The translations under genes were made by a program, and so were the position numbers. Source: an uncultured Asticcacaulis sp. (lineage in GTDB: Bacteria; Pseudomonadota; Alphaproteobacteria; Caulobacterales; Caulobacteraceae). Taken from it: a DNA stretch of 14,275 bases. Positions within the stretch are counted from its first letter, which is position 1. The number at the start of each line of letters is the position of its first letter. The notes under the pieces were generated by a model. That model did no database searches. It was not told the origin of the DNA and was given only the letters and a program-made list of their open reading frames with translations. This document shows, one piece after another, positions 7,470-14,183 of the stretch. The DNA lies in contig CAMLPZ010000090.1 in the NCBI GenBank assembly GCA_946482045.1, positions 1-14,275 of the forward strand, in the 5' to 3' direction.

Positions 7470-7769
7470 TCAGAAATAGGCGCCGACGGTTTCACTATGC
7501 ACGACTACGGGTGGTTCCAGGAAAAACGGTCCAGCCAGGGCACGCCACTTCTGGAAGTTCTCCGAACTCCGGAAATCGACCGTGTGCGCTTCAACCGTTT
7601 CCCACAGGACGCGCAGATTATAAGCGCCCGGCGTCTCGATGACGCGCTCAAGGCTCATGCCGTGGCAGCCTTTCGCCGTGCGGAAGTGTTCCTTCGCCGC
7701 GGCGACCGCCGCTTCGAATTCGCCAGCGCGGACAGGGTCGATGCGAAGGGCGGCGATTTCGGTAATCAT
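7470..7769 (-). CDS. ABM-type (antibiotic biosynthesis monooxygenase-like) protein
   Basis: A 99-aa protein of the dimeric alpha/beta-barrel (ABM) type, the usual length for the family. MITEIAALRIDPVRAGEFEAAVA (first strand and helix), then CHGMSLERVIETPGAYNLRVLWET (35-58) and HTVDFRSSENFQKWRA (62-77), match the strand-helix-strand pattern, with the helix-end phrase W-E(T)...H...F...W seen in ABM proteins. Members include cofactor-free quinol monooxygenases and many proteins of unknown function, so no reaction is assigned. GGAG lies 5 nt before the ATG. The gene is divergent from the Gfo/Idh oxidoreductase across a 78-bp shared promoter region and is the first gene upstream of the kinase/phosphatase. 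Confidence 0.8.
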   Translation of the reverse strand: MITEIAALRIDPVRAGEFEAAVAAAKEHFRTAKGCHGMSLERVIETPGAYNLRVLWETVEAHTVDFRSSENFQKWRALAGPFFLEPPVVVHSETVGAYF

Positions 7770-7847
7770 GAGGGCTCCATGGTTGCGGCGCGTGAAGGCG
7801 CACGCTATGGCGGTTACTCTATTCGGGCAAAGCCAGGACTAGCAAGC

Positions 7848-8849
7848 ATGAAAACGGTCAAATGGGGTATCCTGTCCACCGCGCGCATCGGCGTGACCAA
7901 GGTCATCCCCGGCATGCGCAAGAGCCAATATATCGAAGTCGCCGCCATCGCTTCGCGGGACCTTTCCGCCGCGCAGGGCGTGGCCGGCAGCATCGGCATC
8001 GAAAAAGCCTACGGCTCCTATGAAGCGCTGTTCGCCGATCCGGACATCGACGCCATCTACAATCCGCTACCCAACCACCTGCACGTGCCGATGACGCTTG
8101 CCGCCGCGCGCGCCGGCAAGCATGTCCTGTGCGAGAAGCCGATGAGCCTGAACGCCGCCGAGATCGACCAACTGAAAGAGGTCGAAGGCAAGGTCCACAT
8201 CATGGAGGCCTTCATGGTGCGCCATTCCCTGCAGTGGAATGCGGCGCGCAAACAGGTGCGGAACGGGGCATTGGGCGGCGCCCCTCTCATGATCCAGTCC
8301 TTCTTCAGCTACAACAACCAGGACCCTGCCAATATCCGCAACAAGGTCGAATGGGGCGGCGGCGGGCTGATGGACATCGGCTGCTATCCCATCGTCGCCG
8401 GGCGCTTCTTCTTCGAAGCCGAACCGGTGCGCGTCATTGCCATCTTCAGCCGTCACCCGGAATGGAAAACCGACGTTGTGACCGGCGGCATGCTTGATTT
8501 CGGCGCCGGCCGCCACCTGACTTTCTCGGTGTCAACGCAACTGGCACGCGGCCAGCAACTCGTCATTTGGGGACCCGACGCGCGTCTGACCGTCCCTGTG
8601 CCTTACAATGCCCAGCCGGACGAGCCTAACATCTTCACTATCGATACCGGCGAATCGCTGACCGGCGCCGCGGCGAAGGTGCATGCGATGGACATCTCGG
8701 ACCAGTATACCCGGATGAGCGAGGACTTCTCGCGCGCCGTACTGGGAGAAGTCCCACTGCCCTATGGCATGGATGACGCCCGCGCCAATATGCGCATCAT
8801 CGACGCCCTGTTCCGGTCGGAAGCTTCCGGAAAATGGGAATCCGTCTAA
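7848..8849 (+). CDS. Gfo/Idh/MocA-family oxidoreductase (GFOR/dihydrodiol dehydrogenase-like)
   Basis: A 333-aa NAD(P)-dependent sugar oxidoreductase, probably cytosolic. The Rossmann start is WGILSTARIGVTKVIPGM (6-23). CEKPMSLN (95-102) carries the family lysine K97. GGGGLMDIGCYPI (170-182) puts Tyr180 where the glucose-fructose oxidoreductase and dimeric dihydrodiol dehydrogenase branch has its catalytic tyrosine. YGMDDARANMRIIDALF (306-322) is the usual C-terminal helix. The frame is open upstream to 7296, but the start at 7848 is chosen because the family N-terminus begins exactly there and AGGA (7835-7838) lies 9 nt before it; the extension would cover the ABM gene. No secretion signal is present, unlike Zymomonas GFOR. 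The substrate is unknown; a xylose or glucose-type 1-dehydrogenase is one possibility. Confidence 0.9.
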   Translation: MKTVKWGILSTARIGVTKVIPGMRKSQYIEVAAIASRDLSAAQGVAGSIGIEKAYGSYEALFADPDIDAIYNPLPNHLHVPMTLAAARAGKHVLCEKPMSLNAAEIDQLKEVEGKVHIMEAFMVRHSLQWNAARKQVRNGALGGAPLMIQSFFSYNNQDPANIRNKVEWGGGGLMDIGCYPIVAGRFFFEAEPVRVIAIFSRHPEWKTDVVTGGMLDFGAGRHLTFSVSTQLARGQQLVIWGPDARLTVPVPYNAQPDEPNIFTIDTGESLTGAAAKVHAMDISDQYTRMSEDFSRAVLGEVPLPYGMDDARANMRIIDALFRSEASGKWESV

Positions 8850-8936
8850 GACGCTTACGAGCACAGTAAAAAAGCGAAACTGCGATCACGCGGTTACCGT
8901 GCGCCATCACGTTCACTTGAGATGGCATTCGAAAAC

Positions 8937-8974
8937 GCCGGAATCATCCGCCGCTTACCGCACTTCCGGCTTTT
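8937..8974 (+). terminator. Probable rho-independent terminator after Gfo/Idh gene
   Basis: GCCGGAA (8937-8943), a 20-nt loop, TTCCGGC (8964-8970), then TTTT, preceded by AAAA. It starts 87 bp after the oxidoreductase stop. The loop is long, so confidence is moderate. Confidence 0.55.
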
Positions 8975-9019
8975 CCTACTGATTCTTTATCCGCCGCCGG
9001 ACATTGTGCGATGCGAAGC

Positions 9020-9037
9020 GGCGCAAGTCTTTGCGCC
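9020..9037 (+). promoter_or_regulatory. Hairpin in the leader of the GT4 gene
   Basis: GGCGCAA-GTCT-TTGCGCC is a perfect 7-bp stem with a four-base loop, about 85 bp upstream of the glycosyltransferase start and not followed by a T run. It may be a leader structure or the end of an upstream transcript. The rest of the 273-bp gap (8850-9122) holds the terminator above and a palindromic GCCGGCCGGC at 9056-9065; no promoter was convincing. Confidence 0.4.
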
Positions 9038-9122
9038 CTCAGTCTCCTAGTTCACGCCGGCCGGCAGGTGAGGTCGATAATTTCCCTCTCGTGGTTTGCG
9101 CGGCCGTTTTTCAGAGGTCCAA

Positions 9123-11501
9123 ATGCTCGAAGCCACGACGTTCAAATCCCAGGGTGAAGACTTTACCGTCATTGATATCCCCCAGATCGCCGCGGCTCAG
9201 AGTATCGGCACCTCGCTTACCCGAACGGCCATCATCGGCAATTTCCCGCCGCGCCAGTGCGGCCTGGCAACCTTTACGCGTGACATGTATAACTGCCTGC
9301 ACAAGGCCCTGCCCGGCGCGCGCTGGGACGTCATCGCCATGAACGACCCCGGCAACACCTACAACTATCCGCCGGAAGTGACGAAACAGATTCCGCAGAA
9401 CGAAGCCGAAGCTTACATCAAGCTGGCCGATGAACTGAACGCGTCAGGCACTCAGGTGCTGTTCGTACAGCACGAGTTCGGCATCTATGGCGGCCCGTCA
9501 GGCGCCTACCTGCTCGATTGCCTGGAGCGGCTGAATATGCCGGTCGTGACCACGCTGCACACCATTCTGGAAACCCCGAATGAAGAGCAGAAGCGTGTCA
9601 TGGACGGGCTTATCCGGATATCGGCAACTCTGGTCACCATGGCGCGCCGGGGCGCCGATATCCTGAAACGCGTCTACGGCGTGCCGGAATCCAAGATCGC
9701 CATCGTGCCGCACGGCGCGCCATCCCGGCCTCTGCAGGACACGGAAATTTTCAAGGCCCAGCAGAATCTTTCCGGCCGCAAGGTTCTGACGACATTTGGG
9801 CTTCTGTCGCCCAACAAGGGGATCGAGACCATCATTTCCGCCTTGCCGGAAATCGTGCAGGGCACGCCCGACCTCATGTATCTGGTCGTCGGCGCCACCC
9901 ATCCGCACCTGATTCGTCACGAGGGTGAAAAGTACCGCGACGGCCTCAAGGCCATGGCGCGCGAACTAGGTGTCGAAAATCACGTACGCTTCGTCGACAA
10001 GTATCTCAATGACAATGATCTCATCGATATTCTCCAGGCGACCGACGTCTACGTGACTCCGTACCTGACCGAAACCCAGATCACTTCAGGCACGCTGTCC
10101 TACGCCATCGCACTTGGGCGGCCCGTCGTCTCGACGCCCTACTGGCACGCCCAGGAAGCGCTCGCCAACGGTGTCGGTGTCCTGTGCCCCTTCCACGACA
10201 GCCGGGCCTTCGGCAGGGCAATTGCCGAACTTATGGAGCAGGATTCCACCCGCGAAGCCATGTCACGCAAGGCCTACATGTACGGCCTGTCGTCGCGCTG
10301 GTCGGCAGTAGCGCAGGCCTATATCGCACGCGCCGAAGACGACGTTAAGGCCGGCCGCCAGGTCGACGAGGCGCGCAGCACCTTCACGGCACAGCGTCCT
10401 GCCTGGGATGCTATCCAGCGCATGAGCGACGACACCGGCATCTATCAGCACGGCAAGTATCGCCTGCCGGACCGCACGCATGGATACTGCACCGACGACA
10501 ACTGCCGCGCCCTTGGCCTGGCCGCGCGCCAGTCCAGACTCGGCAAGCTGGACGCGCAGCAACTGCGCCTGGCCTATACCTACGCCGGCTTCGTCAACCA
10601 CGCCTGGAACCCGGATACCGGCCGTTTCCGCAACTTCATGGGTTTCGACCGGCAATGGCTGGACGACGGCGGCTCGAACGACTGCTGTGCCCGCGCCTTC
10701 GAAGCCCTGGTCGACGTCGCCCGCTCCGACCTGCCGGCTGACCTGCGCAACTGGGCGATCGAACTGGGCCAGCGCGTCTGGCCGCGCGCCCTGACCTGGA
10801 CATCGATGCGCTCGCGCGCCATTGTGCTCAAGACGCTGATCCGCGCCTTTGGCGTTGTCGGCCAGCCCCAGGATATCCAGGCGGCGGTCCGCGACCTGAC
10901 GCGCACGCTGAATGCCTATTACAAGGAAACAGCAACCCCCGACCGCCTGTGGTTCGAACCTACCCTGTCCTACGACAATGCCCGCCTGAGCGATGGCCTG
11001 ATTCTGGCCGGCCGGTTCCTGTCGGACAGCACCACCCTGCGTAACGGCCTGGTGTCGCTCGACTGGCTTATGAAGCAGCAGACCGTACCCATAAAAGGCT
11101 GCTTCCTGCCGGTCCCGACCTCGCGCTTCAAGGAAGACGGTGAAGTCCATCCGCTCTACGACCAGCAACCGCTGGAGGTCATCGCCAGCATCGAGGCCTG
11201 CCTGACCGCCTGGCGCGTCACGGGTGAACCCGAATGGCGTGAGGAAGCCTTGCGTGCCTGGGCTTGGTTCGAGGGCAAAAACAGCCACAGCGTGGCGACG
11301 GTGACCGCCGACGGCGGTTGCTATGACGGCCTGACGGTCAGTGGCTGCAACGAAAACCAGGGCGCGGAATCGATCCTGGCCTATCACCTGAGCTGGACCG
11401 CGCTGAAAACCGAACTGAAGGCGGAAGTCGCACACGCTCTGAAAGAGGCTCCCGTGATCGCGACACCCAAACCGAAACAGCCGGCGCATTCCGAAGCCTG
11501 A
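9123..11501 (+). CDS. GT4 glycosyltransferase fused to a C-terminal alpha/alpha-toroid-like domain
   Basis: A 792-aa two-part protein with no signal peptide or membrane helix, so probably cytosolic. Residues 34-405 form a GT-B fold glycosyltransferase of the GT4 type: AIIGNFPPRQCGLATFTRDM (36-55), VQHEFGIYGG (115-124), TLHTI (144-148), PHGAP (196-200), TTFGLLSPNKGIETII (223-238), VVGATHP (255-261) and TPYLTETQITSG (312-323). The second Glu of the GT4 E-x7-E motif is absent (E317, then Leu325). Residues about 425-765 are a helical domain with YCTDDNCRALGLAA (455-468), WLDDGGSNDCCARAFEAL (512-529) and GCNENQGAESILAYHLSW (741-758), typical of (alpha/alpha)-toroid enzymes. ATG 9123 has AGAGG 5 nt upstream; an earlier ATG at 9096 lacks this. 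The GH130-like gene follows 87 bp later, so a mannose-type glycan is the likely product or substrate (inference). Confidence 0.85.
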   Translation: MLEATTFKSQGEDFTVIDIPQIAAAQSIGTSLTRTAIIGNFPPRQCGLATFTRDMYNCLHKALPGARWDVIAMNDPGNTYNYPPEVTKQIPQNEAEAYIKLADELNASGTQVLFVQHEFGIYGGPSGAYLLDCLERLNMPVVTTLHTILETPNEEQKRVMDGLIRISATLVTMARRGADILKRVYGVPESKIAIVPHGAPSRPLQDTEIFKAQQNLSGRKVLTTFGLLSPNKGIETIISALPEIVQGTPDLMYLVVGATHPHLIRHEGEKYRDGLKAMARELGVENHVRFVDKYLNDNDLIDILQATDVYVTPYLTETQITSGTLSYAIALGRPVVSTPYWHAQEALANGVGVLCPFHDSRAFGRAIAELMEQDSTREAMSRKAYMYGLSSRWSAVAQAYIARAEDDVKAGRQVDEARSTFTAQRPAWDAIQRMSDDTGIYQHGKYRLPDRTHGYCTDDNCRALGLAARQSRLGKLDAQQLRLAYTYAGFVNHAWNPDTGRFRNFMGFDRQWLDDGGSNDCCARAFEALVDVARSDLPADLRNWAIELGQRVWPRALTWTSMRSRAIVLKTLIRAFGVVGQPQDIQAAVRDLTRTLNAYYKETATPDRLWFEPTLSYDNARLSDGLILAGRFLSDSTTLRNGLVSLDWLMKQQTVPIKGCFLPVPTSRFKEDGEVHPLYDQQPLEVIASIEACLTAWRVTGEPEWREEALRAWAWFEGKNSHSVATVTADGGCYDGLTVSGCNENQGAESILAYHLSWTALKTELKAEVAHALKEAPVIATPKPKQPAHSEA

Positions 11502-11533
11502 ATGCCGCGGCCAACGAACGAATGATAATGTCA

Positions 11534-11559
11534 GGCGCCATGGCCTCCGCCTTGGTGCC
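11534..11559 (+). promoter_or_regulatory. Intercistronic hairpin between GT4 and GH130 genes
   Basis: GGCGCCATGGC (11534-11544), loop CTCC, GCCTTGGTGCC (11549-11559): an 11-position stem with one G-U pair and one T-T mismatch. There is no T run after it, so it is more likely an mRNA stability or processing element than a terminator. The ribosome site of the GH130 gene starts about 13 bp downstream. Confidence 0.5.
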
Positions 11560-11588
11560 TGGACGGCTTTCGAGAGGGACTTAAAACT

Positions 11589-12908
11589 ATGGACGGCGGC
11601 GCGAAGCTGACAAAGACAACCCATGTGGAAATGCTGCAAAGCCCGTTAATGCTCCGGGCCAATCCGGAAAGGGTGGTCATCCTGCCCTTTGCCATCGCAA
11701 GCAGTGCGCGCGACAGCGCCAAGGGCGCCATGTCGCGCGTTACGCGCATCTGCGACGCCATTATCAACCTGTCGGCGGAACAGGTGCGCAGCGTCATGGA
11801 AGAGGTCAATCGCGACTTTACCGGCCGGCACTGGCAGACGCGCGGCATATTCCTGGAACGCTTCAACCAGATCCAGGCGATCAACGGCGGCATGGAGGCG
11901 ATCGACGAGGACCATCGCGCCCTGATTGGCGCCTATTTCAGCCATGAGTACAGTTATCAGGCCGCGGCGGTCATGAACCCGTCGATCGTCGTCCACCCGG
12001 ATCAGACCGGCGCCAGCAACGGATCGGTCAATTTCATCCTGTCGACACGCACGGTCGGCGAAGGCCATATCTCGACCATCTCTTTCCGCGAGGGCGTTTT
12101 TCATGCTGACGGCTCGATCGAATTGAAGCCCGAAACGGATTTCGCCGTCGCCGCCCGCCCCAAGGACCCTCTGCCTTACGACGGCGCCGTGACGGTCCAC
12201 AGCCACCAGGCTTGCCCGGTCTCGGAAACCGTTCTCTTCCCCGTGACGCGCTCCCAGACCAATGGGCTGGAAGATTTGCGGATGGTCAAGTTCACCGAAG
12301 AGGACGGCAGCCAGATCTATCTCGGCAGCTATACCGCCTACAATGGCCGCGAAATCGCCTGCGAGTGCTTCGAGACGAGCGATTTCCGCAGCTTCAAACT
12401 GATTCCCTTCCGCGGCGCCGCAGCCAATCACAAGGGCCTGGCCCTGTTTCCGCGCCGGCTGCATGGCCGTTACGCCGCCATCACCCGCCTCGACCACGAG
12501 AGCATCTTCTATCTGGAAAGCGACGACCGGCTGATCTGGAACAATGGCGAGCGAATCCTGGGGCCGGAACATCCATGGGAACTGGTGCAGATGGGCAATT
12601 GCGGCTCGCCGATCGAGCTTGACGAGGGCTGGCTGGTCCTGACCCACGGCGTCGGCCCCGTGCGCCGCTATTCGCTGGGCGCGGCGCTGCTCGACAAGGA
12701 CGATCCGCGTAAAGTGATCGCCCGATCGCAGACGCCGCTTTTGTCGCCATCGGAAGACAACCGCGAAGGCTATGTGCCGAACGTCATCTATACCTGCGGC
12801 GCGCTGAAGGTCGGGGACTGGCTGTTCATGCCGTATGGAGTGGCCGATTCCAGCATCCACTTCGCCTCGATCAAGATCAGCGATCTGTTGGCGCACCTGG
12901 GAGTTTAA
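11589..12908 (+). CDS. GH130-family glycosidase/phosphorylase
   Basis: A 439-aa protein of the GH130 five-bladed beta-propeller family, whose characterised members are beta-mannoside phosphorylases (release of mannose 1-phosphate) or beta-1,2-mannosidases. Visible motifs: GRHWQTRGIFLERF (79-92), NGLEDLRMVKF (225-235; the catalytic Asp region, usually G.EDPR, D229 here with Leu in place of Pro), SYTAYNG (247-253), HKGLALFPRR (281-290), NCGSPIELDEGWLVLTHGVG (337-356), EGYVPNVIYTCG (393-404) and YGVADSSIHFA (416-426). No signal peptide, so cytosolic. AGAGGGA lies 9 nt before the ATG. It is downstream of the GT4-toroid gene in one probable operon ending at a strong terminator. Phosphorylase versus hydrolase cannot be decided by eye. 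Confidence 0.88.
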   Translation: MDGGAKLTKTTHVEMLQSPLMLRANPERVVILPFAIASSARDSAKGAMSRVTRICDAIINLSAEQVRSVMEEVNRDFTGRHWQTRGIFLERFNQIQAINGGMEAIDEDHRALIGAYFSHEYSYQAAAVMNPSIVVHPDQTGASNGSVNFILSTRTVGEGHISTISFREGVFHADGSIELKPETDFAVAARPKDPLPYDGAVTVHSHQACPVSETVLFPVTRSQTNGLEDLRMVKFTEEDGSQIYLGSYTAYNGREIACECFETSDFRSFKLIPFRGAAANHKGLALFPRRLHGRYAAITRLDHESIFYLESDDRLIWNNGERILGPEHPWELVQMGNCGSPIELDEGWLVLTHGVGPVRRYSLGAALLDKDDPRKVIARSQTPLLSPSEDNREGYVPNVIYTCGALKVGDWLFMPYGVADSSIHFASIKISDLLAHLGV

Positions 12909-13008
12909 GAGAGGCTGACCGCCACGCAGCAGTTTCAGCCCTGTCACGAGGCTGTTGCACAACCACGGCATAACGCAGGTATTTTAAGGCAAGCCATAAT
13001 CTGACGTC

Positions 13009-13043
13009 AAAAAAGCCTCCCGGTCATTCCGGGAGGCTTTTTT
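13009..13043. terminator. Strong bidirectional terminator
   Basis: AAAAAAGCCTCCCGG (13009-13023), loop TCATT, CCGGGAGGCTTTTTT (13029-13043): a perfect 15-bp inverted repeat with T runs on both strands. It ends the GT4/GH130 unit (plus) and the CsbD-like gene (minus, stop at 13072). The 100 bp between the GH130 stop and the stem hold nothing else I can support. Confidence 0.95.
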
Positions 13044-13071
13044 GTAGACATTATGGTTCCTGTCGAAGCCC

Positions 13072-13242
13072 TTACGGTTTCTCGGAGCCAACCTTGGTAA
13101 CCTTGGGCATCTTGCCGTTGCCGACGCGGCCTTCGTTGCGCATGCGGCGGCCCTTTTCGGCCATCTTGTCATTATGCAGGGCTTCGCCCAGTTCTTCTTC
13201 GGCGGCGCCTGCGGTTTCCTTGATGCTCGATTTAACTGACAT
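13072..13242 (-). CDS. CsbD-family small stress protein
   Basis: A 56-aa hydrophilic protein beginning MSVKSSIKETAGAAEEELGE, with ALHNDKMAEKGRRMRNEGRV after it: the CsbD-like pattern (K-x-K-E..G...E..G....N..M...G), here rich in Lys, Glu and Gly. The family is small, soluble and stress-induced in many bacteria, with no known reaction. The frame is open upstream to 13395, but the chosen ATG has AGGAGG 8 nt before it, one of the best ribosome sites in the window, and starts exactly at the family N-terminus. It is divergent from the DUF883-like gene, and the two are probably both stress-response genes (inference). Confidence 0.8.
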   Translation of the reverse strand: MSVKSSIKETAGAAEEELGEALHNDKMAEKGRRMRNEGRVGNGKMPKVTKVGSEKP

Positions 13243-13381
13243 TGTGAGCTCCTCCTGAAAATGAATGACATCGCGAGGTGCGATCGCTCCAAACCTATCA
13301 GGAGCGGCATAAAATTGACGCACCTCACCGCCGCGGCCGAGGTAAATATAGGGTAAGATACAACTGCAAACCGTTGCCTGC

Positions 13382-13424
13382 AAAATAGCCAACAAATTGG
13401 GAGATCGCTCCTTATGGCTATTTT
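13382..13424. repeat. Nested hairpin with T-rich edge
   Basis: AAAATAGCC (13382-13390) pairs with GGCTATTTT (13416-13424), and inside it GGAG-ATCG-CTCC (13400-13411) forms a second stem. On the plus strand it is followed by ATTTTC. The form resembles the 3' end of a small RNA or a terminator, but the outer stem is A/T-rich and the interior loops are long. Confidence 0.45.
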
Positions 13425-13483
13425 ATTTTCGCCGCCAGCGCGGCGCATGGTCCTTTGAGGAGGCGGCCTGTAGTCTGACATCA

Positions 13484-13564
13484 TCGCGTTCACGGACGCC
13501 GGGTTTGGGGCTCTTCATCGCCCCCCCTAGCCTAAGACCTCAGACAAGGCCTCCGTGAACGCGA
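13484..13564. repeat. Long inverted repeat upstream of DUF883-like gene
   Basis: TCGCGTTCACGGACGCC (13484-13500) and GGCCTCCGTGAACGCGA (13548-13564) are inverted copies matching at 16 of 17 positions, including 13 perfect outer bases, around a 47-nt spacer. The spacer has an inner GGGG/CCCC pair (13507-13510, 13521-13524). No T run follows, and no clear target-site duplication flanks it. It could be a paired regulator site, a structured leader or a small non-autonomous element. Confidence 0.6.
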
Positions 13565-13622
13565 CCCCATTTTCTCCCCGACATCGCTGAACCGTTTTTG
13601 TTAAACGATAGGAGTCCCTTCA

Positions 13623-13916
13623 ATGCTGTCCTCCGCCACCAAAGCCGCCGCCAATGTGACCAAGGCGTCCGCCGAGAACGACCTCCGCAACGCCGCTCAG
13701 GACGCTGCGAATGAAGGCAAGGACGCCCTCAGCGGTATTTCGGACTATGCCAGCGAAGCCGGCCAGAGGGTTCGTGGCGCACTCGACAAGACTCTCGACC
13801 AAACCTCGCGCTTTTCACAGACCGTAGAGGCCGAAATCAAGTCGAACCCTATCCGTTCCAGCGCCATCGCGCTGGGTGCCGGTTTCATCCTTGGGGCGCT
13901 TCTGACCCGTCGCTAA
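13623..13916 (+). CDS. DUF883 (ElaB/YqjD-like) membrane-anchored stress protein
   Basis: A 97-aa protein with an amphipathic, Ala/Glu/Asp-rich helical body (about 1-75; ENDLRNAAQDAANEGKDAL, 18-36, and AGQRVRGALDKTLDQTS, 46-62) and a short glycine-rich C-terminal membrane helix (NPIRSSAIALGAGFILGALL, 75-94) ending TRR. This matches the DUF883/ElaB/YqjD pattern. Escherichia coli members are stationary-phase inner-membrane proteins reported to bind ribosomes; that role is only inferred here. AGGAG lies 8 nt before the ATG. It is a single gene closed by its own terminator and divergent from the CsbD-like gene. Confidence 0.85.
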   Translation: MLSSATKAAANVTKASAENDLRNAAQDAANEGKDALSGISDYASEAGQRVRGALDKTLDQTSRFSQTVEAEIKSNPIRSSAIALGAGFILGALLTRR

Positions 13917-13989
13917 GCCTCCGCGCCGCTCCATGAATTGTTTCCGGGGCGGTCCCATGCCCAGATTTCTCCCCCTGCCTGCAAAACTG

Positions 13990-14020
13990 CCCGTAGGAGC
14001 GACGCTCTTACGGGTTTTTT
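13990..14020 (+). terminator. Rho-independent terminator after DUF883-like gene
   Basis: CCCGTAGGAGC (13990-14000), loop GAC, GCTCTTACGGG (14004-14014; one G-U pair), then TTTTTT and a further T-rich stretch. It starts 74 bp after the stop codon. Confidence 0.92.
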
Positions 14021-14183
14021 ATTTTTTGCGCCGCGTCACTTATTGCTGCTTGTGATCCCGCGCGTTAGCGTTCACTTTCGGGCTGCAGCAGACCCGTCTT
14101 CGGCATGCCGCCGAATTCCAGTGGGCCGGTGACCCGCCAGCTGGGATAATATGGGCAGAAGGCATCATCAACGGCCGAAAACG

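Larger units (their letters stand above)
13243..13622. other. 380-bp divergent intergenic region with several structures
   Basis: No protein gene is supported here. It holds the leader of the CsbD-like gene, CGCTCC/GGAGCG inverted copies (13285-13290, 13301-13306), a direct repeat CTGCAAA with 14-bp spacing (13364-13370, 13378-13384), a nested hairpin (13382-13424), an 81-bp inverted-repeat structure (13484-13564) and the AGGAG ribosome site of the DUF883-like gene. I searched by eye for the alphaproteobacterial EcfG stress promoter (GGAAC-N16/17-CGTT) and found no good match on either strand. A small RNA is possible but unproven. Confidence 0.5.

Noticed and set aside
7296..7847. 184-codon N-terminal extension of the Gfo/Idh oxidoreductase
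   Set aside because: It covers the ABM-like gene on the other strand and matches no domain; the family start and a ribosome site are at 7848.
8922..9050. 42-codon frame (MAFENAGIIRRLPHF...) upstream of the GT4 gene
   Set aside because: No ribosome site, and it spans a probable terminator hairpin and a second hairpin.
10263..11639. 458-codon open frame antisense to the GT4 gene
   Set aside because: A GC-rich shadow of the opposite-strand gene: Arg/Gln/Ala-rich translation, no family motif, no ribosome site, while the plus strand has clear GT4 motifs.
12953..12963. GTTGCACAAC after the GH130 gene, resembling an insertion-sequence end
   Set aside because: Only a short palindrome, with no transposase, no partner end and no target duplication.
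11646..12971. 441-codon open frame antisense to the GH130 gene
   Set aside because: Same reason; the GH130 motifs on the plus strand run through its whole length.
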